Below, piece after piece: positions 27,101-38,969 of a stretch of DNA of 64,000 bases. A model generated the notes under the pieces. The model searched no databases, was not told where the DNA came from, and saw only the letters and a list, made by a program, of their open reading frames with translations. The first letter of the stretch is position 1, and the number at the start of each line of letters is the position of its first letter. A program made the position numbers and the translations under genes. This stretch comes from Taenia hydatigena (lineage: Eukaryota > Platyhelminthes > Cestoda > Cyclophyllidea > Taeniidae), in assembly GCA_036345935.2 (NCBI GenBank), contig JADWOT020001148.1, positions 1 through 64,000 of the forward strand, read 5' to 3'.

Positions 27101-28790
27101 GTTCCGACAGTTAACGCTTTTCTGAACACCCTTCAAGACAAAACTATGCCATGTGTTCCACAGCAAATTACCAAACGCAACGAATTGCCCAGCCTGTTTT
27201 ACCCGAAACATTCTTTGCAGCTCTATATGGTATGAAGGTAATGGCAGTGGGACCCTTCCACCCATGAACTATGTAATTCACAACACTGAACTGTAAACTA
27301 CGGTAGGCCAAGTCCCTCTTGCAACAGACTAAATATAAATTTAGGAATAGTCAAGGGATAAACAGGAAAGGCGAAGGAAAAGTTTGGAATGGTCAAAATG
27401 TCAAAAAGTGAGTTTCTACCTAATAGTATGCTGTAGCACTTCTCTGCTATTTATTTGATGACGTATCCTCCTTATCTTTTCCAAATTGAATAGTGCAGCG
27501 AATGCCATCATGTGTCGAATACTTTTAAACATATGCTGATTAGTGGAAAGCACAGAAAGATAGCTGCTCACCGATCGCCACCTAGAATTCGCCTTGTAAG
27601 ACGAAAGTCGCCAACAGAACGAGGCGTAGTTGAATAAACATCTCTCTTCCAGGCATAAGGTGTATTCACAGTCCACACACGTGTACTCAAACGAAAGTTG
27701 TAGGCCCATGGAATGGTTTATCCTTCATCACACATATCGCTAAGCCACACGCTATTGGGTCGCTTGATTGGTTGTGCTGAAGAGCCTGTTAGGGTCGCCT
27801 GCTTTAGCAATGTAGCATTTACATTGAACCATGTGATGAGCTGCACTATAAAGAGTAAGCAGTATTGACAAAAAAGAATGTCCACGTAAGCACTAGGACG
27901 GTGGAAGCAAATAAGGTTTTAATGCCCGAGTCAATGAATTCATAATGCGGGCTTAAGAGTGGTGATGAGAGTAAGAAGGAATTCGCCATAGTTGATATCC
28001 ACACAAACATCCAGTCTAATATTGACAGTAGATCAGGCTAGTCCTTTCTACAGTCTTCTTGTTTTTCAATTTCCTTTCTCTTCCTCACCAAGACCCATTA
28101 CCAGTGAGGTGGATCTGTTTAAGGCGTGTCTGAAGGAGGAAGGAGAAAGAGGCAACTATAGTGTATTTCATCTCAGTATCTTCTATCCGGGTCGCATACG
28201 CAGGTTGAAGGTAGCAGTGAAGGAGATTTATAACGGCTTTAATGTCAAAGCCATTTTTGGGGAAAAAAGATTGTGTCCGTTCCTGCACCAACGCATCGCG
28301 AGTTTCTTCTGAACCCTGCTTTGGTACACTGAATTTGTACGCAAAGTACCACCGAGAGAGGCATCTACTAGTAGGCTACAAGTAGTTGAAGCTAAGCAAG
28401 CGAAGATGTGGATTAAGCGAAGGAAAGGCAGAGAGAAAGAGGATAGCACAATGATTAGAGGTAAGACGAAATGATAGAGAAAAGGAAGAGCCTCTATCAA
28501 TGTCAGTGAAAAGCCGGGTCTCATCTCGACATCAGCCACATTGAATGTTTGCAAGCGGTACCATATTAAGACCAAATTTAATAATCTGATTCCTCCAATA
28601 GAGTCTATTATACAACGGTAATCTATTTGGCATCCACCCAGATGTATACCGCCCTATTTTGCATGAAAAATTTGACTGCCAGGTTGAAGGACGTATTGCA
28701 GGAACAGAAAATGCCAACGGTTTTCGCACCATCTGTGAAGAACAAATGCAGCAATGTCTGATGCAGCTCATTTATGGAAGTTATGGCACG
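24126..28790. other. Nothing recognised
   Basis: A weak plus-strand exon-like stretch follows a pyrimidine tract and AG at about 28,109 (a frame reading EVDLFKACLKEEGERG), but no partner exon could be linked. No other feature is supported. Confidence 0.4.
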
Positions 28791-28796
28791 CATCGG

Positions 28797-29570
28797 TGAC
28801 GTGGTTCAGTGCCGCGTTATCCGCAACATAAGGTAAGCCTTTTTTGGGAAATGGAAGGGTTGTGTGATCGTGCTAACCCACGCAGGTTTCATTGTTTTCA
28901 TGCACACCCTCGCCGATACTAGCCGCGTTACATTGTTAAGCGCACTCAGTTTACGATACATAATTCAAGTTACTCACTTGCAAGATATTCCCTGTCCTCT
29001 GGATAATTCTGTGGTCACTGATTTGTCACGCATAGAAGATGTGGGCCATCCCACCAAAGTAGTCTCTCACATCAATTGCGATCGGCTATGCAACTCGCCG
29101 TTCTTGTGACGAAATAAACGTACATTGCCACTGCTCAAGAGGCTGACAATGCTTGTCAAATTTCTACACTTAAACATGATTCAGTTTAACTAAACAATTA
29201 GGTTCCTGAATCTAAAATCCTGGTGTTGTTGATAGTGTGTATGGATCCTCAGAGGATGTAGAAAAGACGGCATGGCCTCTGACACCTTACTGTGCCAACG
29301 AATGAACCCACGAGGACTGCTGGTCAGCTGGTCAGTCATTTAACAGTTTGTCCGATGGCTAATTTGAGCCTGACTAGCTAGCTATCAAATGTGACAGTGA
29401 CTGCAGATGAGTCAGGTACTGCCAACATGCGTCACATCCTACTGGTAGTCAAACCGTGCAGAATATGATAGCGCAATGAAGTGGTCGACTATCGTGCTTT
29501 CGACCCTTGCCTTAACCACCAATGCTCATGCTCCCTTGGTGATGTGATGCCATGATGACATATTGGTGTA
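28797..29570 (+). repeat. Interspersed repeat family A, copy 2
   Basis: Second copy of the element at 17,262-18,000, same orientation, 11.5 kb away. The match runs from about gtgacgtggttcagtgccg (compare gtgacgtagtccactattg) through cctctggataattctgtggt to gtcgactatcgtgctttcga and the aatgctcatgctccc block. It differs by many substitutions and several short gaps. Confidence 0.75.
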
Positions 29571-30491
29571 CGGACTCCAAAATTATTTGCGAGTGGAGCA
29601 TAGAACACTTAAATAGGTAGTTGAGCCATGTGTGCGTAAAAATAGACGCCTCAAGCAAGAGTAACTGGCAAACTCACCTTCACAGACTCATCAGGTTCCT
29701 GCTAAGTTGCGCTACCCTCTTTCACACTGAAAGATTAAACCCATGGTAATTAAACCTTTTGTATCTCAATGACACTCACATGATTTGAGGTTGGCTTTGG
29801 CCTAGATCTAAGATTGGAATATGATTACGACTGCGGATCATAACTCGTAACGCTCGCCGATCTCAAGTTGATGCTCTATCATTAGAGCGGCATTAAGAGA
29901 GCGTAGAGTTAGTCGCCGGAAAACAAAATCAACGTTGTCCAATTTTAGAGTCTATATTCCTTAGTCTTCAACGTAAAATCAGCGTGTCTACCTGCCACTG
30001 TATAGCGGTGAGAAAATTCATAATTTGAACTCGATGTTGGGAGGTTAGAGGCAAAGGCTGAGGCAGGAAAATGCGTCGCGGTGTCTGCAAGTACACGCCA
30101 CCAGATATCACGCGTGTGATTATGCTGCACGCAGAAGGGCAGACAAAGTCAGGAATATCCAGTTGCATAATCAAATATTATCTCTGATCGACTCCTCAAG
30201 TCGCATAATGCAAGCAAGTAGTCGTTGACGCATCAAATTTGCATTTCAAACTTTTATTGCTTAGAACTTTCTTGTTCACATGCGCAGTGGTTAAGTGCTG
30301 AGAGGTAATGGTAGCATTGTTGCCTACAAAAAGCCTCAATGGCGATAAAGGCACCAAGCTAATATATTTTTCACTTCTCGACAATTATGCACCACCCACC
30401 CACACACTGCATTCATGAAAAGTGTAGGCTTTTTCAAGTAGCATTGTATGTATTTATTTTGAAAGCTTTTATGCACTTCATCGAATTTTCA
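29571..30491. other. Nothing recognised
   Basis: No gene or repeat match is supported in this stretch. Confidence 0.45.
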
Positions 30492-31076
30492 TCATTGACC
30501 TACTAATCGTGAACATTCTAGAGCGTTCAAAGCTCCACTCCTTCTCCATATGACATGGAGACAGGCCCACTGTACCATCTCCACCAAATTGATCGTCCGT
30601 TTGTTTTGCCTCCGGTTGCACCAAATGCGACAACTATCAAATACCTTGTAAAAGGGGAGAAAGCCGAAGCCTCCCAAGGCCTCGAACATCTTTTGCATGC
30701 AGTCCAAGTTCGGACGGTGATCCAAAGTTTGCCACATTGAGCCTATCACGACAAGCGTTTGCTTTGACGTGAAGGCATCGGCTACGGCGTTCAGGTGTCC
30801 ACAATCCCGATGTTCAAAATCCGGATAATCAAGATATAAAATGACACAGTCATAATCGCTCAGCTGCATCCTTTCTCTTCCTTATCCACCTTCGTCTGAC
30901 CATTCACGCATGTCCAGTACGGTACCACCTACTGTCCTGAAAAATGGATTCCACTGGTTTGAAAAGTTGGGAACATCCGCAGACACGTCCAAGTAGAGAC
31001 GAGTGGAGGAAGCAGATTGTAGCACTGGCGAATCGCATTTGTAGCGATGGGCTTGTGCAACGACATGGTGTGGTGA
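30492..31076 (-). pseudogene. Long open frame broken by one stop, unknown protein
   Basis: On the minus strand one frame is open from 31,076 to 30,885 (64 codons), meets TAA at 30,884-30,882, and continues in the same frame to 30,492, 125 of those codons starting with an ATG at 30,869. Segments read like structured protein: RTVGGTVLDMREWSDEGG before the stop, CVILYLDYPDFEHRD and FEALGGFGFLPFYK after it. I do not recognise the family. There is no clear intron that would remove the stop and keep the frame; the nearest GT..AG pair is 26 bp and breaks it. It could be a decayed retrocopy, or two ordinary chance frames. The plus strand is also partly open here (30,944-31,159), which lowers confidence. 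Confidence 0.25.
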
Positions 31077-31159
31077 TCAAACAGCTAATCGGAACTTGTG
31101 CATTAGCAGGAAACACTCTCGATGCGAGGCCACGAAATAAAACCTCTCTGCTATTGTAA

Positions 31160-32695
31160 TACTCTCTTGCACGATCATACTAATGATGGTATCCCTCTGC
31201 GTTTGTAAGGAATAGCATCCTGCAGAGGTAGACATCAAGCCATTTCATGTTCTTTACACTGTGATGGATGCTACGAGTTTGAATAAGAAGGTCTTGATTT
31301 GGTCGCTCATTTGTTGATTCTTCCTAAAACGATGCACTTGATGATGAATTTCAGCAACTTCCGGAGAGGATGTAGGTGCGAAAGGGATTTATTAAAGTCA
31401 TACAAAGGACGCAGAATTAATGAAACCCACCTGAGACATTGCCACATAAATCTGATAAGAACTATCTAAATGAAGCCGCTTTTATGCGATAAGCGATCAT
31501 CATCCGGTTGTAATCACCTCTCTTATCTAGCCAATCAGCAAAACCCAACGACCAACACAGATTCTCGTCTGCTACTCAGAGCTGTTTTGCCATAGTTAGC
31601 TTACACCAAGTGAAAAGTGCAGTGCAGTTGGTGTTGGAGAGGTGGCATTGTTGGCAGTGGCGTGCGAAGTCGACGAGGCCTATCCTTGGTGAGACTACCA
31701 ATTAGAATTGTGCATGCATCCCTAGACTCAAGATTCCCTAATGTAATGGATCAAATGTCAGCCAAGTATCCTTTGACTTTGGGGATGGCTGGCGAAAACA
31801 CATTCGTCCTAATATCTGGGAATGTAGGAATGTGTTGTGCAATTGGTACGTTCCATCAACCGTACCGGAATTAACCACACTCCATTTTGTCGTATATGTG
31901 CGGTGATAAGTCGTATTAGTAAAAAATAGAAATGCCAGCACGTGCATCTGCATTAAGACGGAATTAAATTAAGCTTGAACTAATCAATGCTTATAGGAAT
32001 GCGTGGAGAAATGGAATCTACTTACCCTAGTTGACTATACATGCGTGTGTGAAGATATGAAATCCCAATTTGCAATAAAATTAGAGTTGTGGCAGTGCCT
32101 TGTTTAATTCTGCATTTATTTTTACTCTTGGCCTTCGTTCTCTCGACCGCCCAGGTTGGGACGTTGTGTCAGTAGTGCGGAGATGAAGAGTGTCAAATAC
32201 CACAACAATAATGCGCCTTGAGATCGATGCCGAATTCTTCACTACGTAATCGGTGTTCAAAAAGAGTAGACTAAGAAGTACATTGACTCATACAGGATTT
32301 TCTTCATTGTACAGCATTCACGAAACGCACACGGTTGACATAGCATACGTTCCATATGTGCAGAAAAATAAAACCAGACCCTGACCCAAAAAGCAAGGAG
32401 ACGCGTGGTCATTTCTTTGGTCAGATGAACATGAGAAAAAAGCTATAAGAATTTGTCAAAAGTTAACCAAAGTGAAACAAAGTTAACTCAGTGATCGCTA
32501 ATAGGCTTTTAGCGTCGTTTATGTGTATCAAAAGCGAGGATGGCAATGAACGCCATTCCCGATGAAGTTTGCTCCCTTTGGCTTGACTGTCTATTTCCAA
32601 CAGCAATCTTTGCGTATAGGTGCTCAAGCCTAAGGCACATTCGGCACTGTTTAAAAATGCTGCTCTATATTGTGTCCAATTCCTTTAACTATTTA
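31160..32695. other. Nothing recognised
   Basis: No feature is supported between the interrupted frame at 30.5-31.1 kb and the retrotransposon scrap at 32.7 kb. Confidence 0.45.
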
Positions 32696-32709
32696 ATACA
32701 CGGTCAAGT

Positions 32710-32890
32710 CAATCGGTGGAGTATGCGGTCCCGTACAACAGACGTGTTTACTCCCTGCTCATCACCACCTACTCTGACAAATGATTCGTATTTACGCACC
32801 GACTAACGCTCTCAAACGCGAAAATAACACTTTCCATATCATGCCACATTCCTTAAATACGGTGATTGTCGTTTTTGCCTGCAAACGGTG
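32710..32890 (+). mobile_element. Remnant of an RTE-like retrotransposon endonuclease domain
   Basis: A plus-strand frame from 32,781 reads MIRIYAPTNALKRE and, about 25 residues later, TVIVVFACK. In non-LTR retrotransposons of RTE and related types the endonuclease carries a YAPT[ND] motif, followed about 25-30 residues later by a hydrophobic strand of the type IVVAGDFNA. Order and spacing fit, but the GDFNA residues are lost. Just upstream, shifted by one frame, RWSMRSRTTD sits where these enzymes usually have a Trp and Arg pair before YAPT. No reverse transcriptase motif (such as a YADD box) was found nearby. I infer an old, truncated, frameshifted copy. Confidence 0.4.
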
Positions 32891-35800
32891 CTGTTTATCA
32901 GTCCTCTTGACGCCATCCAATTCAACATCGGTTATCCCACCTTGTTGCCCTATATTACTCGTTCCTTCCAACAACAATTGTTGCAAGCTATAGAGGTTCG
33001 TGAAAGGGAATGGAGTGCAAAGGCGCGACTAATGAAACTTCATCAACATATCGGTAGTCACAATTCAACAGCATTTTGTTTAGATTCCATTAAGCACAGA
33101 GTTGCTTGAGATGACCACAGCGCAGAATGGAATGTGACACCCATATTGCCCATCATCATGGAGGCATTTTGTAGCCCGAAATTAGAACACTTTTAAGCAT
33201 GACCCGTTTTAAAGTGATGCGTATGAAAGGTATGGGTTCAATGACTAAATGCTGGAGTGGAACCAATGTGATGTGATACGTGTGCATCATTAATTGGCTA
33301 AGCTTAAAGGAGGTTCGCGTGTGAGGGCGAATCGTCTGATGGACGTTCAAGCACTTAACAGCTAAAGACGGGCCCGGTTTTACTGGCTCAATCCCATTTG
33401 CATTGTTCTCAATAGCCCAAAGTAGTGGCAACTCATGTTGTCAATTAAAGCAGGTGTATGCCAATTCATTGGCGCTTAAATGATATTAAAGGTGGAGACG
33501 AATTAAAAGTTTAGGTACAAAGAATTTCATATACCACACCTACTGTGGTTAAGCAGGATAAGGCAGTCTCTCAGCACCACACAAGAACCCAAAACTGGCA
33601 TTTCTTAAGCAGATGAAGCACAATGACGGTCTAACTAAAGCCACCTTTATAATGACCTAGTGCAGCTACGCAAACAAATCTCTGCCATTTGGTGGGTTAC
33701 ATGGATCAGGCCTGCAGCTTTGCGCCCTTCAAGACACTGGTTTATGCTTCTACTGATGCTGACCTCTCTTCGCATTTTTAGCATCGCGCTTTTCATAAAA
33801 ACTCTCAAATCTCTTCCAGCCTATTACTTTGCAGATCGAGCATGCACTTATACCACAATGTCTCCTAGTGTTTCAGCGGAAGCCTAACTGAGACATTAGC
33901 CTTATTATTCAAAAAATTTCATCGTCAGCGTCTGCACCTGCATTTCTATTCTGCATTGGCTAAATGACGGTAAATGGAAGCATTCTGTGCCTCTGGCATA
34001 GTTGCTTACAACAAAGAGGAAATGTTTGTGGATTACACAGACCAGGCTGAAAGCTGATGATAACCTAAACAGATGACCGGTCTGTCAAAATGAATTCGTT
34101 GTACGGGAAGCAAATCCATAGTTCCACACCTTTACAAACTTCAAACATGCACGACGTCCTTGAAATCTCAAGCGACATTTGTAAAAATATGAATGGATCG
34201 TAGATAATTCTTTCAAGAATTGGTTTAGTAAGTTCCTGACATTTTGGTCAATATTGTCAGAAAAGTTAAGCTTCACCACAAATCTCTTGCCCACATTATC
34301 GTCCAAATGTGTTTTTCGATTCTTCATTCATTTCGCGTTTGCAACCTATGACAAACTTTCAATCCCATTAACAGTTTTATTTATACCTTCATAATTAGTC
34401 TCCTTCGCCTTTACTTTGGTAGCGCGTTCAAATAGGCCTCCGTTCCACAGCCCTACTTGCTTCAACGCTGGCACTTTGCGTGGCAAGTGAGCCATAAACA
34501 AATTTAGTTGTGCGTACCCTTGCTTTGACTAGATACATCATCGGCAAGCCTTGGATGCTGTTGGAACGTGCTTTATTCAAATTGCTAAAGAACTTGGTGA
34601 GCAAAGTAGATGAAACCGTTAGTCCAAATTGTACCAAACGCAAGTGTGCTTAACAAAAGTCTTGGCGCAGGAATCACTGACTAAAGACCACATTCTCTAC
34701 CTCATAGATACAAGAGCCTCCAAATGTTGCAACAAGCAAGCAAATGAGGCACAGGCTAGAGCACTTTCTTGTACCAATATTTTTGGAACCTGATTGTGTA
34801 CCTCGGAACGTAGAGGTTGTCACGGACCCAGAATAGGTCAGTAACCGCATTTTCGGTTGCCCTTACTTTAAATTACCAGAGCTATTGCCATCAGTAGGAA
34901 TATGGTAGAAAACACAAAACACAATGGGTTGAATGCATGCAGTTGTGCAATCTAATTTATTCACTGATTTGCTGCATTCGGTAAGTGCAGTTACAAGACG
35001 TGAAGCCATTAATGTCGCAAGGTGTCACAAAGTCTGAAGTAAGGCGTTCCGTGTGGCAGAAAGCCATATCGTAAGCCCATGACGATGACGTGAGATAACT
35101 TTTATCCACCTTCCTCAAGGCGGTGGGCAAAGCCTATTTGTGATAAGCATTAACATAAGGACGAATAAGAGAGTTGGAGCAGATGAAGTTTGTATGCAGT
35201 TCCTGGAGTCAATCAAATGTCAAATCAAATGTATTCCTATTGTCCTCTGAAGGCAACGCCGCCGTCACTAATAGACATTTCCTCGGCTCTGTTTTGGCAT
35301 CCGACCCCTTTCTAGCACATATGTCCTACTCTCGATCTAAGTCTGTAATGAGAACATAACCCGAGTCCAAACGGAGAATGCTGCCGTATTTAGAGTCCAA
35401 GTGCATATGAGGATATCGTCGAAAACAAGTAAATTTGTAGGAGTGAGATCAGAGGCATTGACAAAAGCGTGCACTTTTTCAGGTGTGATACGAGTCACCA
35501 GCGCTTCAGTGGTAGTCTTTATAGACCATTAATCAACAACTTTAATGTTCCGCGCTACCTGAAACAAATAGAGAGTTGAGTATGTCGGTGCGATGAGGAG
35601 CGGAAGCATAAGTTGGGCAAGCTTTAGGCAGTGGAGACTTACTATTGGCAATATGCAGTTATATCGTAGAGTTTATCGATTCCTTAAAAAAGAGTATAAT
35701 TTCATCAATAGGATCTAAGGATGGTACGGACAAAGTTGACCATGTGCACACCTAGTGATTTACGGGACTTCTCGCTGACTAATTGGCTGAAATATTTACG

Positions 35801-36200
35801 CAGTAGATGAAACCCAGTCTACACAATCTGCGGCCATGCAGATCATCTCCATGGCTTTGAATGCGTCCTTACGACACAATATGGGGAAACGCATCCCCCA
35901 CCTAGGTCTTCGTAGTGGACACTAGCAAAGTTCAGATCTTTGCTGATGCGCTTCATAGAAGTTCCAAACTACTGCTCATCAGTGAGCACTGCGAGGGCCG
36001 AGAGACGTTCTCTCTTCCCCACCCTCCAGATTGGCTAATGCAGAGTGCAGGTTCACTGACAGACGTTCAAGAGCCGATGACCGGATTCATGTTCAGTCAG
36101 GTGTGCTTATGGAAGGAAAGTGCAATCACTGACTCCGAGCATAAGACAATCTTCCACCCGAAGCAGTACGCACACTTAATCTTGCACCGCAACGTCATAG
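32891..36200. other. Mostly unassigned; weak minus-strand frames
   Basis: Two minus-strand frames here are of modest interest: 34,085-34,327 (80 codons with an ATG) and 34,428-34,643. Neither has a recognisable domain nor a phase-matched partner. The plus-strand frame at 35,915-36,277 starts at GTG and follows a possible splice acceptor. I would not call any of these a gene. Confidence 0.35.
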
Positions 36201-36205
36201 CCAGG

Positions 36206-36460
36206 TTAAGTGTTGTAGCAACCACATTCGAGAGAATTAGCTGGTACTTCTACTTCTGTTGTAGCAAGGGAGAATGAGACCGCATAGTACTTAGTACCAA
36301 TTAGCTGTGGGGCTTTTGGGGAATCGAATGGAGTCAAGCATGTGATCGAAATTCCGGACTGGCATTTGATAAAATTGAGGGATGTTTCGTAATCTTCACC
36401 TGCGTCAATTTTCTTCATCTCCGTGGTATTGCCTGTCACGAGAGTGTTTTGCATGATGCC
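36206..36460 (-). CDS. Candidate terminal exon, unknown protein
   Basis: Read on the minus strand, a splice-acceptor-like stretch (cttctaaccaccttacttag) ends just before 36,460. It is followed by an open frame of 84 codons to a TAA at 36,206. The reading alternates polar and hydrophobic residues (for example FIKCQSGISITCLTPF, and YYAVSFSLATTEVEV), as in a beta-rich extracellular domain. Four Cys are present. No upstream exon could be linked with confidence, and I do not recognise the family. A plus-strand frame overlaps its 3' end. This may be a chance frame. Confidence 0.22.
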   Translation of the reverse strand, partial: GIMQNTLVTGNTTEMKKIDAGEDYETSLNFIKCQSGISITCLTPFDSPKAPQLIGTKYYAVSFSLATTEVEVPANSLECGCYNT

Positions 36461-38667
36461 CTAAGTAAGGTGGTTAGAAGTTTTCGCCCGTCACCGTCAT
36501 GGGTTAAATACATAGCTTCCTATGTGCACAAAGCCCTTCTTCAAACTTCGTGATCCATTACGATATTTTTGACTTCACGTCTTGTAAATGCATTTGCAGA
36601 CTGCAGCCATTTAGCGAATGAATTGGGTTGTACAAATGTACGCATTTGGATCATTATATGTTGCATTCTATAATGTGCGTCCTTTGAGCACCGTCCAGCG
36701 TTGCAGTCAATTGAAGAGGCGCACCAACCTTGTCACTGACAACTTGACGGCGTTCTCATTTTAGCATAATATGATGCAAGCGATGAGGAGTATATTACAG
36801 CGTAGCGCCTTGCGCTGCTGTCGCAGCTTCTTCTTATTTTTTGAATTTGATTAGGCATCTGAGAGCAGTCCATTTCATGCTAAACACTTTCCGCAGCATT
36901 GAATGCACCTGTATTGCTCTATTTTGGTTGATCAAAAGTGTTCGTCGGAAGTTCAAAAGGCGATTTACACTGAGCTCTCTACATTCTCATTCTTTTTCTT
37001 GCAACAGCATACACTGCGGCACCGGGCAGTGATTGCTGCACCTAAGCTAAGCTGTTTTTTTATCCATGACTGGAATAACAGCGTGGTTGCTGCAGACCAC
37101 AGCTGCTTGACAGTTCAAGAAGCTGCAATTCAGCGTAGTAGCTGATGCAGTGGTTGATGAATTGTAAATGGCACAGAAAATGACCATATGGACAGATCAA
37201 TTCTTTGTGCCTGCTCATTATGTGAAATCAAACTACTCCAATCTGTAATTAGAGGTCTCACGGAAAATACGAAGTTAGGTTAATCGAAAGAATTGGTGCC
37301 TCTAGCTTAACTTCACCAGCCGGGAACTTGTCACGCACCAGTTCTCATCCAGATGAGATGGGAAGACCAAGGTGAAACTATTGTCCAGTTCAAGTGTGCA
37401 TTCAACTACGCCTCTACTTTCTCGCATGAACTTCGAGCATAGATCCTCGCACATGCTTGCTCTAATCGCATAACCACCGAAAGCGCTTCTTGCCACTACT
37501 TTCGCTTTATGTTCTACTCACTTATTCCAAGCAAGCGTCACATTATTAGCCACCGGATTTTCTGCGCCGATTATCAGATACGTAGTTCATAGCTAAAAAG
37601 AAGCTTTAATGAATGCTTGGTGAAGATGATCAACAAAACTACAAGAAAGCGATGAACTGGAGAGTGGGTGTCAGCATTTGCATGCATTCCACCTGTTACC
37701 GACAAGGCATGTGACTCTCATGCTCATATCCGCATTGAAGAAACACATGATAGTGATTAAGTATAAGCTAGACTGGAAATCTGCCTGAAGTTTTCTTTTA
37801 CTTACTACAAAGTAGCAATCTTGCTAGAAAAAGCCTCTTCTTATGCCTGACCCAATTTCAGTCAAATGCTTTTCGATCCCATAACCTTTAATGAACGGTT
37901 ATTCAGGAAGTGCGGTCCTAACAATGGGGGGAATGGAGAGCAAATTTAAAGCGATTATTGCTGGCGTGGGTACCGAAGTGTTTCTTACACAAAATGCATA
38001 AATACGCATGCGAAGCCGCATACATTTTCGCTGCCGAGGCTTTTTAGTGCACTCAACTGCAGCTTGCACAGTCTATGTATAAAAGAATTGGAGGATTCAC
38101 ACCATGTATCGAGCCCGTTAAGGAATAAAAGAATTTTTAAATAAACGTGCAACTCATTTAGTTTTTGAATTCCTCGCATTGTTCTAGATCTCTTCCTGGT
38201 AATTTGTCTTCAGCAAATGACAAACGGGTTTGTTCGTTTGTGCGGCGGAATTACAATCCAGCCTTAGAAGCATTAGAAATCATGTTATTTTATAGGAAAT
38301 AATGAACAAAACCATCCGGCAGAAAAAGCGTCATGTAAAAACTTTCATTATCCAACGCGCGTGAGTCGTTCAATCATGTCTGTCACACTCTACTCTGCAT
38401 TCACTTCCCTAAACACGTCGACAACTAGGAAGCATTAAAATGTAACGTAGTTGGGGCAAAATAAGCAAAGATTTTTTGCATTCTTTGAATCCGTCCTTTC
38501 AGACGACAAATGAAGCAAATCATCCTTGCAAACATCAAAGCTCTGGATTCAAAAGCTTCAAGGACACCAATGTGGTACTATATATGATGTCAAAGTTGAC
38601 ACTGGCAATCGGCTAAGCGAAAGCAGGATGCGCTTGACTCGACAGCTCTTGTCTATCAACATCCCAA
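36461..38667. other. Nothing firmly recognised
   Basis: A 64-codon minus-strand frame at 37,302-37,496 starts at GTG. It could be an exon between the candidates at 38.7 and 36.3 kb, but no consistent splice phases were found. Otherwise empty. Confidence 0.35.
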
Positions 38668-38901
38668 TTAGGCAAATCCGTCCTTCAAATTGAATACTTT
38701 AATCGAGTCTTGCCTCTCAGATGACTCATACATGGGTGCTGAAAGGACTGGCGGAAAACTTAGCAGCTTGGAGGGATCGCACCAGATGCGTCGCATTAGG
38801 ATCGCAATCTTGCTGGTTTCAGTGGTTATGGTCACATAAGGTCTCAAATCACAAATTTTTAATGTTGCAACGCTGTAGCACTTTCCACCACAGTTAGTGA
38901 T
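38668..38901 (-). CDS. Candidate terminal exon, unknown protein
   Basis: On the minus strand the acceptor-like sequence ttttttgcataaatcttggcag ends at about 38,902. It is followed in phase 0 by 77 codons to a TAA at 38,668. The reading starts ITNCGGKCYSVATL and includes RRIWCDPSKLLSFPP. I recognise no family. The open frame also extends upstream through the acceptor to 38,952, so the splice site is not required for it. Links to the frames at 37.3 and 36.2 kb are speculative. Confidence 0.22.
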   Translation of the reverse strand: MTNCGGKCYSVATLKICDLRPYVTITTETSKIAILMRRIWCDPSKLLSFPPVLSAPMYESSERQDSIKVFNLKDGFA

Positions 38902-38969
38902 CTGCCAAGATTTATGCAAAAAATGTAAAGTTTTGTTTTTCAAAATGCACAAATCCTGCTCACTTATAT

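Noticed and set aside
19843..34422. Word ctttggtagcg occurring near 19,843, 21,715 and 34,412
   Set aside because: The flanks do not align beyond about 12 bases, so it is probably chance.
35915..36277. 120-codon plus-strand frame
   Set aside because: It starts at GTG, overlaps a minus-strand candidate, and no partner exon or family could be found.
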